The notes under the pieces are model-generated. The model ran no database searches. It had not been told where the DNA came from and saw only the letters and a list, made by a program, of their open reading frames with translations. A DNA stretch of 20,496 nt from the NCBI GenBank assembly GCA_013140465.1, contig JABFST010000470.1, positions 1-20,496 on the forward strand, in the 5' to 3' direction. The stretch is from Methylococcaceae bacterium (GTDB lineage Bacteria; Pseudomonadota; Gammaproteobacteria; Methylococcales; Methylomonadaceae). Numbering within the stretch: position 1 is the first letter of the stretch; each line of letters starts with the position of its first letter. Below, in pieces: positions 13,620 through 20,496 of this stretch. The position numbers and the translations under genes were made by a program.

Positions 13620-14762
13620 ATGGATATATCCCTGCACAATTTGCAATCGCAAGCCTTACCGCCGTCCACCCATCTGCGCATCATGACGTTCGATGCCAAC
13701 AACGATCTGTTATGGAATGGGCTAGTGAGTGCTTCGCCACAAGGCAGCGTCTTCTTACGCAGCGACTGGCTGGATATGCTACGCAGTACTGACAAGTGTG
13801 GCTTGGATTTTCTTCGGATTGGCTACTTTGATGCGAAGCAGCGGCTGGTAGGTGGCTGGGTTCTGCCTTACCGTAGGTTGGGAGGCTTGCGTTATGCGGC
13901 GGTAGGCTTTGAATTTTTTTATGCAGGGCCTTTATTGCTACCCGAGCTGTCTTGTCCGACTATGCATTATTCGAAAGAACGCCACACGGTATTATCAGGA
14001 TTAGCGCAAATGATGCGTCAAGAAACTGATTTGGCAGTCGCTGAAACCCACCCTTCATTGCAGGATGTAAGAGATTTTCTCTATCAAAATTGGACTATTT
14101 CCCCTGAATACACGCATATCTGGGATATGCTTGAGCCTGATGCGATATTAGCACGGATGAATCGGGAAAAACGGCGTGAAATCAAACGCGGTATGGAGGC
14201 TTACCAGTTTGCGCATGAAGAGCTACACATGCAGAATTTTGAGGAGTTTATTGTTATCTACCAGAAAACCATGCGCAAATTCGGCTGGTATCCCAGCTCC
14301 AATTGGCGGGATAGCTTGTATCAACGCTTGGAATGGATGTGTAGCCAGGATGGTTGCCGTTTATATACCGCCCGCACGCCATCGGGAGCTATGGCGGCGG
14401 CAGTATTGGTGTTGTTAAGCCGCGAAGATCAAACCGTTTATCTATGGCGTATGGCACATGATAGTGACTTGCGCGACAGCCGTGTCGTACCCGCTTTGTA
14501 TTGGTGGTCTTCTTTTGCTATAAGCCAACATGAGCCCAATTTACGTTATGTAAATTTCGGCGGCTCACCCTTACCCTCTTTGGGACAGTTTAAAGATTAT
14601 CTCGGTGCGCAGCCTATCCAGCATTTCCGACTTATCCACCGCCGCCCTTCCGTGCGCCTAGGCTTGTGGCGTGGGGTCGATCAGGCACGGGATCTCGGGC
14701 GAAAAATACTGGCGCAATATCCTTGGTTAGATCGGATTCGAATCAAAGGGGGCGGGATCTAA
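13620..14762 (+). CDS. FemAB/GNAT-type acyltransferase (BioF2-like)
   Basis: 380 aa, cytoplasmic, with no signal peptide. The chain has a duplicated GNAT layout. The second half contains the MNREKRREIKRG segment, the FIVIYQKTMRKFGWYPSS segment, GCRLYTARTPSGAMAAAVLVLL (the strand pair with an acceptor-binding bulge) and VNFGGSPLPSLGQFKDYLGAQP. These are typical of FemAB-like and polysaccharide-linked GNAT acyltransferases (PF13480 type). Known members add amino acids to peptidoglycan or acyl groups to envelope polymers; the substrate here is unknown. GGAG lies 5 nt before the ATG. Base composition is that of the host, not of the AT-rich genes upstream. Confidence 0.75.
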   Translation: MDISLHNLQSQALPPSTHLRIMTFDANNDLLWNGLVSASPQGSVFLRSDWLDMLRSTDKCGLDFLRIGYFDAKQRLVGGWVLPYRRLGGLRYAAVGFEFFYAGPLLLPELSCPTMHYSKERHTVLSGLAQMMRQETDLAVAETHPSLQDVRDFLYQNWTISPEYTHIWDMLEPDAILARMNREKRREIKRGMEAYQFAHEELHMQNFEEFIVIYQKTMRKFGWYPSSNWRDSLYQRLEWMCSQDGCRLYTARTPSGAMAAAVLVLLSREDQTVYLWRMAHDSDLRDSRVVPALYWWSSFAISQHEPNLRYVNFGGSPLPSLGQFKDYLGAQPIQHFRLIHRRPSVRLGLWRGVDQARDLGRKILAQYPWLDRIRIKGGGI

Positions 14763-14824
14763 TACGGCTTCACAATTAGTTACAATGTTAGTTTTTTAGT
14801 TAACAAAGACGTAAAATCGCTTTC

Positions 14825-15117
14825 ATGAAAGTTTCTGAGTTATTGGGCATTATAGAAAAAGACGGTTGGTTTTTGGTGCGCCAGCGTGGCAGCCATCGCC
14901 AATTTCATCACTGCACTAAATCTGGCTGGTAAACCTAGCATTGACGTGCCTCGCGGCACACTGAACAGCATTTTGAAACGTAACTATTCAGCATCCGGGG
15001 CACAACAGCCGTTCGCTGAGCGGAGTCGAAGCGAACAAACCGGCTTCGACTCCGCTCAGCCTACGGTAAATTTGACTTATTAGAAGTCGCTCTGAATAGT
15101 TACGTTTGAACGAGTAG
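14825..15117 (+). pseudogene. hicA: Broken hicA toxin gene
   Basis: The ATG at 14825 opens MKVSELLGIIEKDGWFLVR, then RGSHRQF, which is the HicA mRNA-interferase start with its catalytic His24. After CTKSGW the frame meets TAA (14930). The rest of the toxin (GKPSIDVPRGTLNSIL) continues in another frame from about 14928, consistent with a small deletion that removed the TVTxxG strand. The 3' end is split by the element at 14976-15107, after which TTGAACGAG and TAG (15115-15117) look like the original end. The toxin should be inactive. hicB starts 2 nt after the old stop. Confidence 0.85.
14976..15107. repeat. MITE-like element inserted in hicA
   Basis: 132 bp. It is bounded by a perfect 16-bp inverted repeat (AAACGTAACTATTCAG at 14976-14991, CTGAATAGTTACGTTT at 15092-15107). 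TTGAA is found at both junctions and may be a target duplication. Inside, 15009-15066 is a REP-type hairpin with the same GAGCGGAGTCGAAG core as the repeats at 1331 and 1960. Confidence 0.85.
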
Positions 15118-15119
15118 TT

Positions 15120-15332
15120 ATGCGATATAGGGTTATAGTTGAGAAAGGCGAATCAAGTTATGGTGCTTTTGTTCCTGATTTGCCTGGCTGTATAGCGGTC
15201 GGGGAAACGGAGCAAGAGGTTATTGAGCTCATTCAAGAGGCCATTCAACTTCATCTGGAAGATTTGCAAACTGAAGGTCATCCAATTCCTTTGCCAGTAT
15301 CAAAAAGTACATTTATCGACGTAGCCGCGTAG
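15120..15332 (+). CDS. hicB: HicB antitoxin (short form)
   Basis: 70 aa. The sequence MRYRVIVEKGESSYGAFVP, then DLPGCIAVGETEQEVIELIQEAIQLHLE, is the partial RNase H-like fold of HicB antitoxins, which bind and block HicA. This is the short version, without an obvious C-terminal DNA-binding domain. The frame is intact and starts 2 nt after the presumed hicA stop. With hicA broken, it is an orphan antitoxin that could at most neutralise HicA toxins made elsewhere. Confidence 0.88.
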   Translation: MRYRVIVEKGESSYGAFVPDLPGCIAVGETEQEVIELIQEAIQLHLEDLQTEGHPIPLPVSKSTFIDVAA

Positions 15333-15428
15333 CCCTTGGTTATTTTCGTTTTAGTTAGTTGGGTTTCTGGAAAAATGTTTTCAGGTTTTGTAATATCGCA
15401 TCAGTCTTAAAGGCAAGCCCCTTTAAAC

Positions 15429-16665
15429 TTAGGCCGCCTTTATCCGGCAACGGTAATATGCGTTTAGGCATTGCACGATGGCTTTGCCCATTGCCTTCGC
15501 CAAATTGACAGGGACGGCGTTGCCTATTTGTGCGTATTGTGCGGTCAGTGGCCCGACAAACGTCCAGTCATCGGGAAAGGTTTGGATACGCGCATATTCC
15601 CTGACCGTAAACGGGCGGGTTTCTTTAGGATGGCAGCGTTCGGTCTGTTTTTGTGCAGGGGCGCAGGTTAAGGTCAGGCAAGGTTCATCCCACGCAATTC
15701 TTCTTGCCATTCCCGTTTTGCCGCCACTTAAGTGAAACGACCCTTTCATATACGATTTTTGCAGTGCTAGGGGCAAGTCGCGCCAATACCCACCTGGCGG
15801 TATCAATTCCATAATGGCACGTTTGCTGTCGGGATAAAGTTGCCCTAGGGAGGGCGGGACATCGGTGTCAAACAGCGGGCCTTTTTTGAGTGCGTCTTTC
15901 AGCACATACACTGTGGATTCGGGTGTGGGCCAATTAAACTTTAAGCCCATCCCCCTTTTAAGCCCACGATAAACAGCCGTTCGCGTTTTTGGGGCACGCG
16001 GAAATGAATGGCTTTCAACACCTGTGGCGGCATCACGTCATAGCCTAATTCATCTAAAATAGACACCATGCCCGCGAGCGTTTTGCCCTGTTCATGCTGG
16101 AGCAAGCCGCGCACATTTTCGCCGACACACAGCAAGGGCTGGGTTTCTTTTACGGCCCGGGCAAATTCAAAAAACAATGTGCCGCGTGCATCTTCAAAGC
16201 CTAGGCGTTTGCCCGCATAAGAAAAGGCTTGGCAAGGAAAGCCGCCTGTCAATACATCGACACGGCCTTGGTAAGGCGTAAAATCGATAGCCGCGACATC
16301 GCCTTCAATCACTTGCCAGTGCGGGCGGTTTGTCCTTAAGGTCGCACAGGCATTTTTATTGATTTCAGAAAGCAGGATGGTGTCCAAGCCCGCTTGCTCC
16401 AGCCCCAAGGCCAAGCCGCCCGCACCTGCAAACAATTCGATTGATGTTAAGTTTCTGATAGGTTTTTCGTTGGCTGAATGGGAGTAGGGGTAAACATAAA
16501 GCCTATTTTCTCAAATATAGATAAGTTAGCAGCACGGTAGACCCTATAATTGTTCATTGGATGGCGTTCTGCGACCAATTTACCGGACTTATCCCAACGA
16601 CGAAGGGTTTCTTTGGTAACGCCTAACATGTCGGCGACTTCTGATAAGGTGTAAATGGCTTTCAT
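15429..16665 (-). pseudogene. C5-cytosine DNA methyltransferase with N-terminal HTH, split by two frameshifts
   Basis: Three consecutive frames make one protein of 412 aa if one base is added at each of two runs: A5 (T5 on plus, 16463-16467) and G5 (C5 on plus, 15951-15955). Part 1 (16665-16447) is a MerR/excisionase-like helix-turn-helix (YTLSEVADMLGVTKETLRRW). Part 2 has motif I (ELFAGAGGLALGLEQAG), motif IV with the catalytic Cys (GGFPCQAFS), motif VI (ENVRG) and motif VIII (PQKRERLFIVG). Part 3 has the target recognition region, motif IX (REYARIQTFPDDW) and motif X (QIGNAVPVNLAKAMG). All motifs are present, so the breaks are recent or are sequencing errors. AGGG lies 7 nt before the ATG. 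The cognate endonuclease is divergent at 16768. Confidence 0.85.
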
Positions 16666-16704
16666 TAAATAACCCTGTGTAAGGTTGTTGTAATGGTTAT
16701 TTTA

Positions 16705-16717
16705 GCCCAAATTGGGC
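16705..16717. promoter_or_regulatory. Candidate operator between methyltransferase and endonuclease genes
   Basis: The perfect 13-bp palindrome GCCCAAATTGGGC lies directly upstream of a TAAAAT -10-like box (minus strand, 16699-16704) for the methyltransferase. Methyltransferases with an N-terminal HTH (for example those of the SsoII and EcoRII type) bind such a site to repress their own gene and allow endonuclease expression. The role here is inferred from position. Confidence 0.55.
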
Positions 16718-16767
16718 AGTTTTAGAAAGCAATACAGTGACAAATAACTTTTTATATAAATTTTGCT

Positions 16768-17496
16768 ATGAACAAAACACAACAATTAGAAATATTGACT
16801 CAGGTAAAGAAGTGGTTTCGTGATGTCATTTTGCCAAATCACATTAAAAACACTAAAAAATTAGCAAGTGCTGATGTTTTCGATATTAATCCATTCTTGG
16901 TGCCTTATCTTGCTGGATTTCTAACAGGAGAGCTGACTCCTGAGTCCATCGCAAAGGCTTTGTTGTATCCTAGAATCCTGGGTACATCAATAACTACGTC
17001 GTTTGGACAAAATATGCAGAAGTTTATTGCTGATGTCTTAAGAAACAGTTTTGGTTCTATGGTGCATGGAATCGATATTGAGTTTATTGATGCTGTTGAT
17101 GGCCGTCGAAAATATTGTCAAGTGAAGTTAGGGCCTAATACCATTAACAAAGATGATGTTTTGACCATACACAACCATTTTAAGGCTGCTAGAAACTTAG
17201 GCAAAACTAACCATGTTCCTATTCAGCACGGTGATTTGGTAATTGGTGTGCTTTATGGCGAGGCAGGACAGGAGAGTAGCCACTATCAAAAGCTCAGGGA
17301 CGAACACGATTATCCCTTGTATGTAGGCAATGAGTTTTGGTTACACTTGACTGGTGATCCAGATTTTTACCAGTTGTTAAGGCTAGCTATTGTAGAGGTT
17401 GCTGTTGAAGCAAAAGGAGTTGAAATTATTGAGGAGGTGTTGAAGGAACTTGCAGCAACTGATACGGTAAAAATGATGGCAGGACATCAAATATAG
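16768..17496 (+). CDS. Type II restriction endonuclease, PmeII/EcoO109I-like
   Basis: 242 aa. NHIKNTKKL, INPFLVPYLAGFLTG, and LGTSITTSFGQNMQKFIADVL are recognisable conserved blocks of the PmeII/EcoO109I group of type II endonucleases. The likely active site is GIDIEFID (about 101-108) followed by CQVKLGPNTINKDD (about 117-130), a PD-(D/E)xK variant with Gln118-x-Lys120. The frame is open throughout. No Shine-Dalgarno is visible before the ATG, which would keep translation low. It is divergent from the C5 methyltransferase, 102 bp away. The recognition site cannot be read from the sequence; EcoO109I itself cuts RGGNCCY. Confidence 0.8.
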   Translation: MNKTQQLEILTQVKKWFRDVILPNHIKNTKKLASADVFDINPFLVPYLAGFLTGELTPESIAKALLYPRILGTSITTSFGQNMQKFIADVLRNSFGSMVHGIDIEFIDAVDGRRKYCQVKLGPNTINKDDVLTIHNHFKAARNLGKTNHVPIQHGDLVIGVLYGEAGQESSHYQKLRDEHDYPLYVGNEFWLHLTGDPDFYQLLRLAIVEVAVEAKGVEIIEEVLKELAATDTVKMMAGHQI

Positions 17497-17615
17497 GCAG
17501 ATATTTTAATCGCTAGCATATTGAGCAAAGTATCTTAAATTAAGCTGAATCCCAACGTTTGAAAAAAATTAGCCGCGCATACCCCTTGGCAGTCAGGACA
17601 TTAACGTAGGTACAA

Positions 17616-18194
17616 ATGACGATGTATTGTGTCAACACCCAACAAGTGGTGGAACAAACCCTAAGCAAGTCGCGTTTTATCGGGGTGCTGGTGCCTTGCG
17701 CCAACGAGCGTGAGGTGTTGTCGGCACTGAAGGGCTTGCACGGCGAACATCTGGGGGCGACGCATATTGCTTATGCGTATCGGCTAAAAACCGAGAGTGG
17801 GCTGGTGTATCGCTTCCATGATGCGGGGGAGCCGACCGGAACGGCGGGCAAGCCTATCTTCCAGCATGTTGAGGGCAAAGATTTGGTGAATGTGCTGCTT
17901 GCCGTCATCCGTTATTTTGGTGGCATTAAGCTGGGCGCGGGCGGTTTGACTAGGGCTTATGGCAATACCGCAAAATTGGCGATTGCTGCGGCAGATTGCC
18001 AGCCGTATGTGGAACGGGTGACGGTCAGTTTGCAGTTGGATTACGCCAAAATGCAAGCCTTGGCGTATTTGTTGAAAAAATTGGATGGGCATATTGTGCA
18101 ACAGGATTTTGCCGCCCAAATACAATTGTCGGTGCAATTGCCGACGGCGCAGTTAGCCGATTTGTGTGCGGCTTTTCCTGAGGTGAGGGTTTAA
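17616..18194 (+). CDS. yigZ: YigZ/IMPACT family protein
   Basis: 192 aa, close to the 200-205 usual for the family. The N-terminal domain has the conserved HIAYAYR, FHDAGEPTGTAGKPI and VIRYFGGIKLGAGGLTRAYG segments. A ferredoxin-like C-terminal domain follows from about residue 130. Eukaryotic IMPACT regulates GCN2; the bacterial role is unclear. The start is the ATG at 17616, with a second in-frame ATG two codons later. It ends 13 nt from the convergent membrane protein gene. Confidence 0.92.
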   Translation: MTMYCVNTQQVVEQTLSKSRFIGVLVPCANEREVLSALKGLHGEHLGATHIAYAYRLKTESGLVYRFHDAGEPTGTAGKPIFQHVEGKDLVNVLLAVIRYFGGIKLGAGGLTRAYGNTAKLAIAAADCQPYVERVTVSLQLDYAKMQALAYLLKKLDGHIVQQDFAAQIQLSVQLPTAQLADLCAAFPEVRV

Positions 18195-18207
18195 GTGTTG
18201 CCTACCG

Positions 18208-18936
18208 TTAAGGCTGCGTTTCCGGCTTGCTCACCTCAAAAAAGGATTGGTAAGACGCATACATTAAATTGGCGGTGAGCATGTATAACACAGGTGTCAG
18301 TAGCGGTGTCAGCGATGAGCATAAGATGGCCTGGGCAAAAATAAACCCCAGCATTTGGTAAAGCGCGGCTTGGTTGCGGCTGACGCGGTAATTGCCTTCG
18401 GTAATCGCGGCACTGTAGCGGAAGTCTTTAAACAGCATTAACGGGTAGCTAAACCAGCTGGCAAAGCTGGTGAGCATCAGCAGGGTAAAGATTAGCGTGG
18501 CGTTGGCGTAGGTGTACAGCCAGTTCGCCAGTTCGCGCGTGCTGGTGCGGTTAAGCAGGTCGGGGCTTAGCTCCCAGTTAAAGAAAAACAGCAAAATTTT
18601 GCCGTATTCCCCTGTCAATAGGTTGGCGATGAGCGTAAACACAAACCAAAAGAGGGTGATGGTGCTGGCCGCCAGCAAGGCTAAGGGCAAGCTTTTTTTG
18701 ATGGCCCAAGACAGTGCGACGGGCTGTTCGGCGGTTTTTTTTAAGTCGGCGTATTTGGCGATGCCCACGCCGACAAACAAGGCACTGACCGACACCATAA
18801 TGCCAAAAGCCAGTGATAGCCGCCCTAGGGTCATGGCGATACCCAACAACACGGTATAGGCCACCCACACACTAGGGCTGTAACTGATTAAAATCAGCGC
18901 AGTTTTTAGCCAGCGGCTAAATTTGGCTTTTTTCAC
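18208..18936 (-). CDS. Hypothetical multi-pass membrane protein, coupled to trpS
   Basis: 242 aa from a GTG at 18936 that overlaps the trpS stop (GTGA, 4 nt). The open frame runs further into trpS, but upstream it is Arg-rich shadow sequence, so GTG is the sensible start. About six membrane helices are seen, with a basic N-terminus (KKAKFSRW). The [33 protein letters not shown] segment before the last two helices resembles the pattern in BPSS1780-type membrane proteins (WxxPxLvxxxxxxxxxAxxxSxxaxxxN). Function unknown. It is the downstream gene of the trpS unit. Confidence 0.75.
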   Translation of the reverse strand: MKKAKFSRWLKTALILISYSPSVWVAYTVLLGIAMTLGRLSLAFGIMVSVSALFVGVGIAKYADLKKTAEQPVALSWAIKKSLPLALLAASTITLFWFVFTLIANLLTGEYGKILLFFFNWELSPDLLNRTSTRELANWLYTYANATLIFTLLMLTSFASWFSYPLMLFKDFRYSAAITEGNYRVSRNQAALYQMLGFIFAQAILCSSLTPLLTPVLYMLTANLMYASYQSFFEVSKPETQP

Positions 18937-19946
18937 GACGAAATCCGGGCAATACCGACGGCTTTGCGCAGTTCTTTCAGAAACGGCGCACTGACTGCGC
19001 GTGCTTTCGCCGCGCCGTCTTGCAATTGTTCTTCTATATGTTCTGGGGCTTGCATGAGTGCCTCGTAGCGTTCCCGGGCAGGGGTAACGTGGTCGTTGAT
19101 GTGGGTGAACAATAGCTGCTTCATTTCGCCCCAAGCGATACCTTCGGCATAGCGTTGGCGCACGGCTTGCACTTCCTGTGGGCTGGCAAAGGCGCGGTAG
19201 ATGCTAAACAGCGTGCAACTGTCGGGGTCTTTGGGTTCGCCTGGTTCTAAGGAATTGGTCTTGATTTTGTTGATGAGTTTTTTAAGTTTTTTCTCAGGCT
19301 CAAACAAGGGGATGGTGTTGTTATAGCTTTTGCTCATTTTGCGCCCGTCCAAGCCGGATAAGGTCGCGCCATGCTCGTCCAAAACAGCTTCGGGTAAGGT
19401 GAAATGGTCGCCGTAAATGTGGTTAAAGCGTCCGGCGATGTCGCGTGCCATTTCGATGTGCTGGATTTGGTCTTTGCCGACGGGCACTTTATGGGCTTTA
19501 AACATCAAAATGTCGGCAGCCATCAGTATCGGGTAGCTGAACAAGCCCATGTTGATGCCTTTGTCGGGTTCGGTTTCGCCGCTTTGTTCGTTTTCCGCAA
19601 CAGCCGCCTTGTACGCGTGGGCGCGGTTCATCAAGCCTTTGGATGCTACGCAGGTCAGCATCCAAGTCAGCTCCATAATTTCGGGGATGTCCGATTGCCG
19701 ATAAAACACGGCGTTAGAGGTGTCCAAGCCCAATGCCAGCCAAGTGGCGGCAATTTCTAGGCTGGATTGGCGCACGCGTTCGGGTTCTTGGCATTTGATT
19801 AGGGCGTGGTAGTCGGCAAGAAAATAAAAAGGCACGACGTTGGCATCTTTGCTGGCGGCAATCGCGGGCCTAATGGCACCGACATAATTGCCTAAATGCG
19901 GAGTGCCTGTGGTTGTTATACCTGTTAAAACAATGGCTTTAGTCAT
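18933..19946 (-). CDS. trpS: Tryptophan--tRNA ligase
   Basis: 337 aa, the usual length for a bacterial class I TrpRS, which charges tRNA-Trp. The HIGH-type motif is HLGN at residues 17-20 ([13 protein letters not shown]) and the KMSKS motif is [10 protein letters not shown] at about 201-210. The tryptophan-binding [14 protein letters not shown] and [15 protein letters not shown] segments are intact. AGGA sits 4 nt before the ATG. It is preceded by its own promoter-like box and followed by an overlapping membrane protein gene. Confidence 0.96.
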   Translation of the reverse strand: MTKAIVLTGITTTGTPHLGNYVGAIRPAIAASKDANVVPFYFLADYHALIKCQEPERVRQSSLEIAATWLALGLDTSNAVFYRQSDIPEIMELTWMLTCVASKGLMNRAHAYKAAVAENEQSGETEPDKGINMGLFSYPILMAADILMFKAHKVPVGKDQIQHIEMARDIAGRFNHIYGDHFTLPEAVLDEHGATLSGLDGRKMSKSYNNTIPLFEPEKKLKKLINKIKTNSLEPGEPKDPDSCTLFSIYRAFASPQEVQAVRQRYAEGIAWGEMKQLLFTHINDHVTPARERYEALMQAPEHIEEQLQDGAAKARAVSAPFLKELRKAVGIARISS

Positions 19947-19982
19947 GGTGTCCTGTGTGTATGGCGAGTGTTTGGGGGCGGT

Positions 19983-19988
19983 ATTATA
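19983..19988 (-). promoter_or_regulatory. -10 box of the trpS promoter
   Basis: A perfect TATAAT on the minus strand, 36 nt upstream of the trpS start. The -35 region at 17 nt is poor, so the promoter call rests on the -10 box and its position in the mtaB-trpS gap. Confidence 0.5.
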
Positions 19989-20075
19989 ACGTTTTCGGCA
20001 TCAGAACCGCATAGCCGGGCTGTAAACCGCGCACTCATGGTTAAGGGTATACTGGCTTTTGGCGGGAAAGCAATT

Positions 20076-20496
20076 TTATGTTGCCGCGTCCTGCATGTCG
20101 CCGTTGAGGTAATGTTCGTCCAATGTGGTCAGGCGTGCCGTCAGCGTTTGGTTTTCTACCTCGCGCTCGGCAGGGATCACGCACGCGACGCGCAAATAAT
20201 TGGGGGTATAGCCAAACACGCGCTGCTGACCGTGTTCCAGCGGTTCGCGGTAGGCTTCCCATAATACCGGAAAGCTCAGCCCCAGATGCTGGCGGTAGAA
20301 ATCTTGTTTCATGGTCAGGGCGAGTGCGTGCAACTGCTGGCTGCGCTGTTTTTTGGTTTCGGCATTGACGGGGTCGGGCAAGCTTGCGGCTTTAGTGCCT
20401 TCGCGTGCGGAATAGCTAAAGATATGGATATGCCCAAAGCCTATGCGCTTAATGAAGTCTAGGCTGTCTTGCCATTCCTGTTCGGTTTCGCCCGGA
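20076..20496 (-). CDS. mtaB: tRNA t6A37 methylthiotransferase MtaB, C-terminal part
   Basis: About 139 codons, with the 5' part outside the window; the frame runs open to the last base. PGETEQEWQDSLDFIKRIGF, then HIHIFSYSAREGTKAASLPD, is the end of the radical SAM barrel of methylthiotransferases. PVNAETKKQRSQQLHALALTMK begins the C-terminal TRAM-like domain. MtaB makes ms2t6A at position 37 of tRNAs decoding ANN codons. The radical SAM cysteines are not visible here. MiaB/RimO relatives differ in the YSAREGTKA segment, so MtaB is the best call. Confidence 0.85.
   Translation of the reverse strand, partial: PGETEQEWQDSLDFIKRIGFGHIHIFSYSAREGTKAASLPDPVNAETKKQRSQQLHALALTMKQDFYRQHLGLSFPVLWEAYREPLEHGQQRVFGYTPNYLRVACVIPAEREVENQTLTARLTTLDEHYLNGDMQDAAT

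Noticed and set aside
15941-15950. Naturally split two-subunit C5 methyltransferase (as in M.AquI)
   Set aside because: The 10-bp overlap and an internal ATG would allow it, but the purine run touches the ATG with no spacing. A second, similar break upstream removes the strand before motif I, and adding one base at each homopolymer restores a full-length protein. Frameshift is more likely, though the split form is not excluded.
18937-19134. N-terminal extension of the membrane protein inside trpS
   Set aside because: The extension is Arg-rich shadow coding of trpS in another frame; the GTG at 18936 gives a normal membrane-protein start.
19968-20381. Open frames opposite mtaB and in the trpS leader
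   Set aside because: They are shadows of mtaB and of the intergenic region, without family features.

Overview
The window looks like a chromosomal segment of a gammaproteobacterium. The gene set (cmoA, mtaB, yigZ, trpS, type II ndh) and the many dispersed REP/MITE palindromes would fit a Methylococcales-type methanotroph or a relative. That placement is an inference from protein style, not from a marker gene. Core metabolic genes alternate with repeat-rich intergenic DNA and one accessory region of visibly different composition.

Layout. (1) Positions 1-686 hold four tandem units of about 180 bp. Each has a GC palindrome, a -10-like box at a fixed 34-nt distance, a C/U-rich segment and a strong intrinsic terminator, so this reads as an array of four sibling small RNA genes. 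(2) 700-2294: a nitroreductase and a stand-alone STAS protein on the minus strand. The STAS gene lies between two inverted copies of a MITE-like repeat, followed by more nested palindromes. (3) 2295-4162: a minus-strand pair, ndh (type II NADH dehydrogenase) and a YcxB-like membrane protein. (4) 4491-5989: an ICMT-like membrane methyltransferase and cmoA (tRNA wobble-uridine modification). (5) 6284-10940: three consecutive complex I antiporter-type membrane subunits (NuoL-like, then two NuoM-like) with no hydrophilic complex I subunit in view. The NuoL-like protein lacks its last antiporter helices, and the first NuoM-like protein has lost two key ion-path residues.

(6) 10941-17496 is an accessory and defence region. 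It starts with a decayed copy of the C-terminus of a C5-cytosine DNA methyltransferase. Then come an AT-rich, translationally coupled pair (ABC/SMC-type ATPase plus PD-(D/E)xK nuclease, a candidate undescribed defence system), a small fragment resembling a SIR2-type N-terminus, a FemAB/GNAT-type transferase, and a hicAB pair whose toxin gene is broken by a deletion and a MITE. It ends with a divergent type II restriction-modification system: an HTH-C5 methyltransferase interrupted by two single-base frameshifts in homopolymers, and an intact PmeII/EcoO109I-like endonuclease, with a palindrome between them that is a likely operator. The methyltransferase remnant at about 11.0 kb and the 3' end of the methyltransferase at about 15.5 kb form a diverged direct repeat that brackets the ATPase/nuclease, FemAB and hicAB genes.

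(7) 17616-20496 returns to housekeeping genes: yigZ, then on the minus strand mtaB (partial, running off the window), trpS, and a membrane protein that overlaps the end of trpS by 4 nt.
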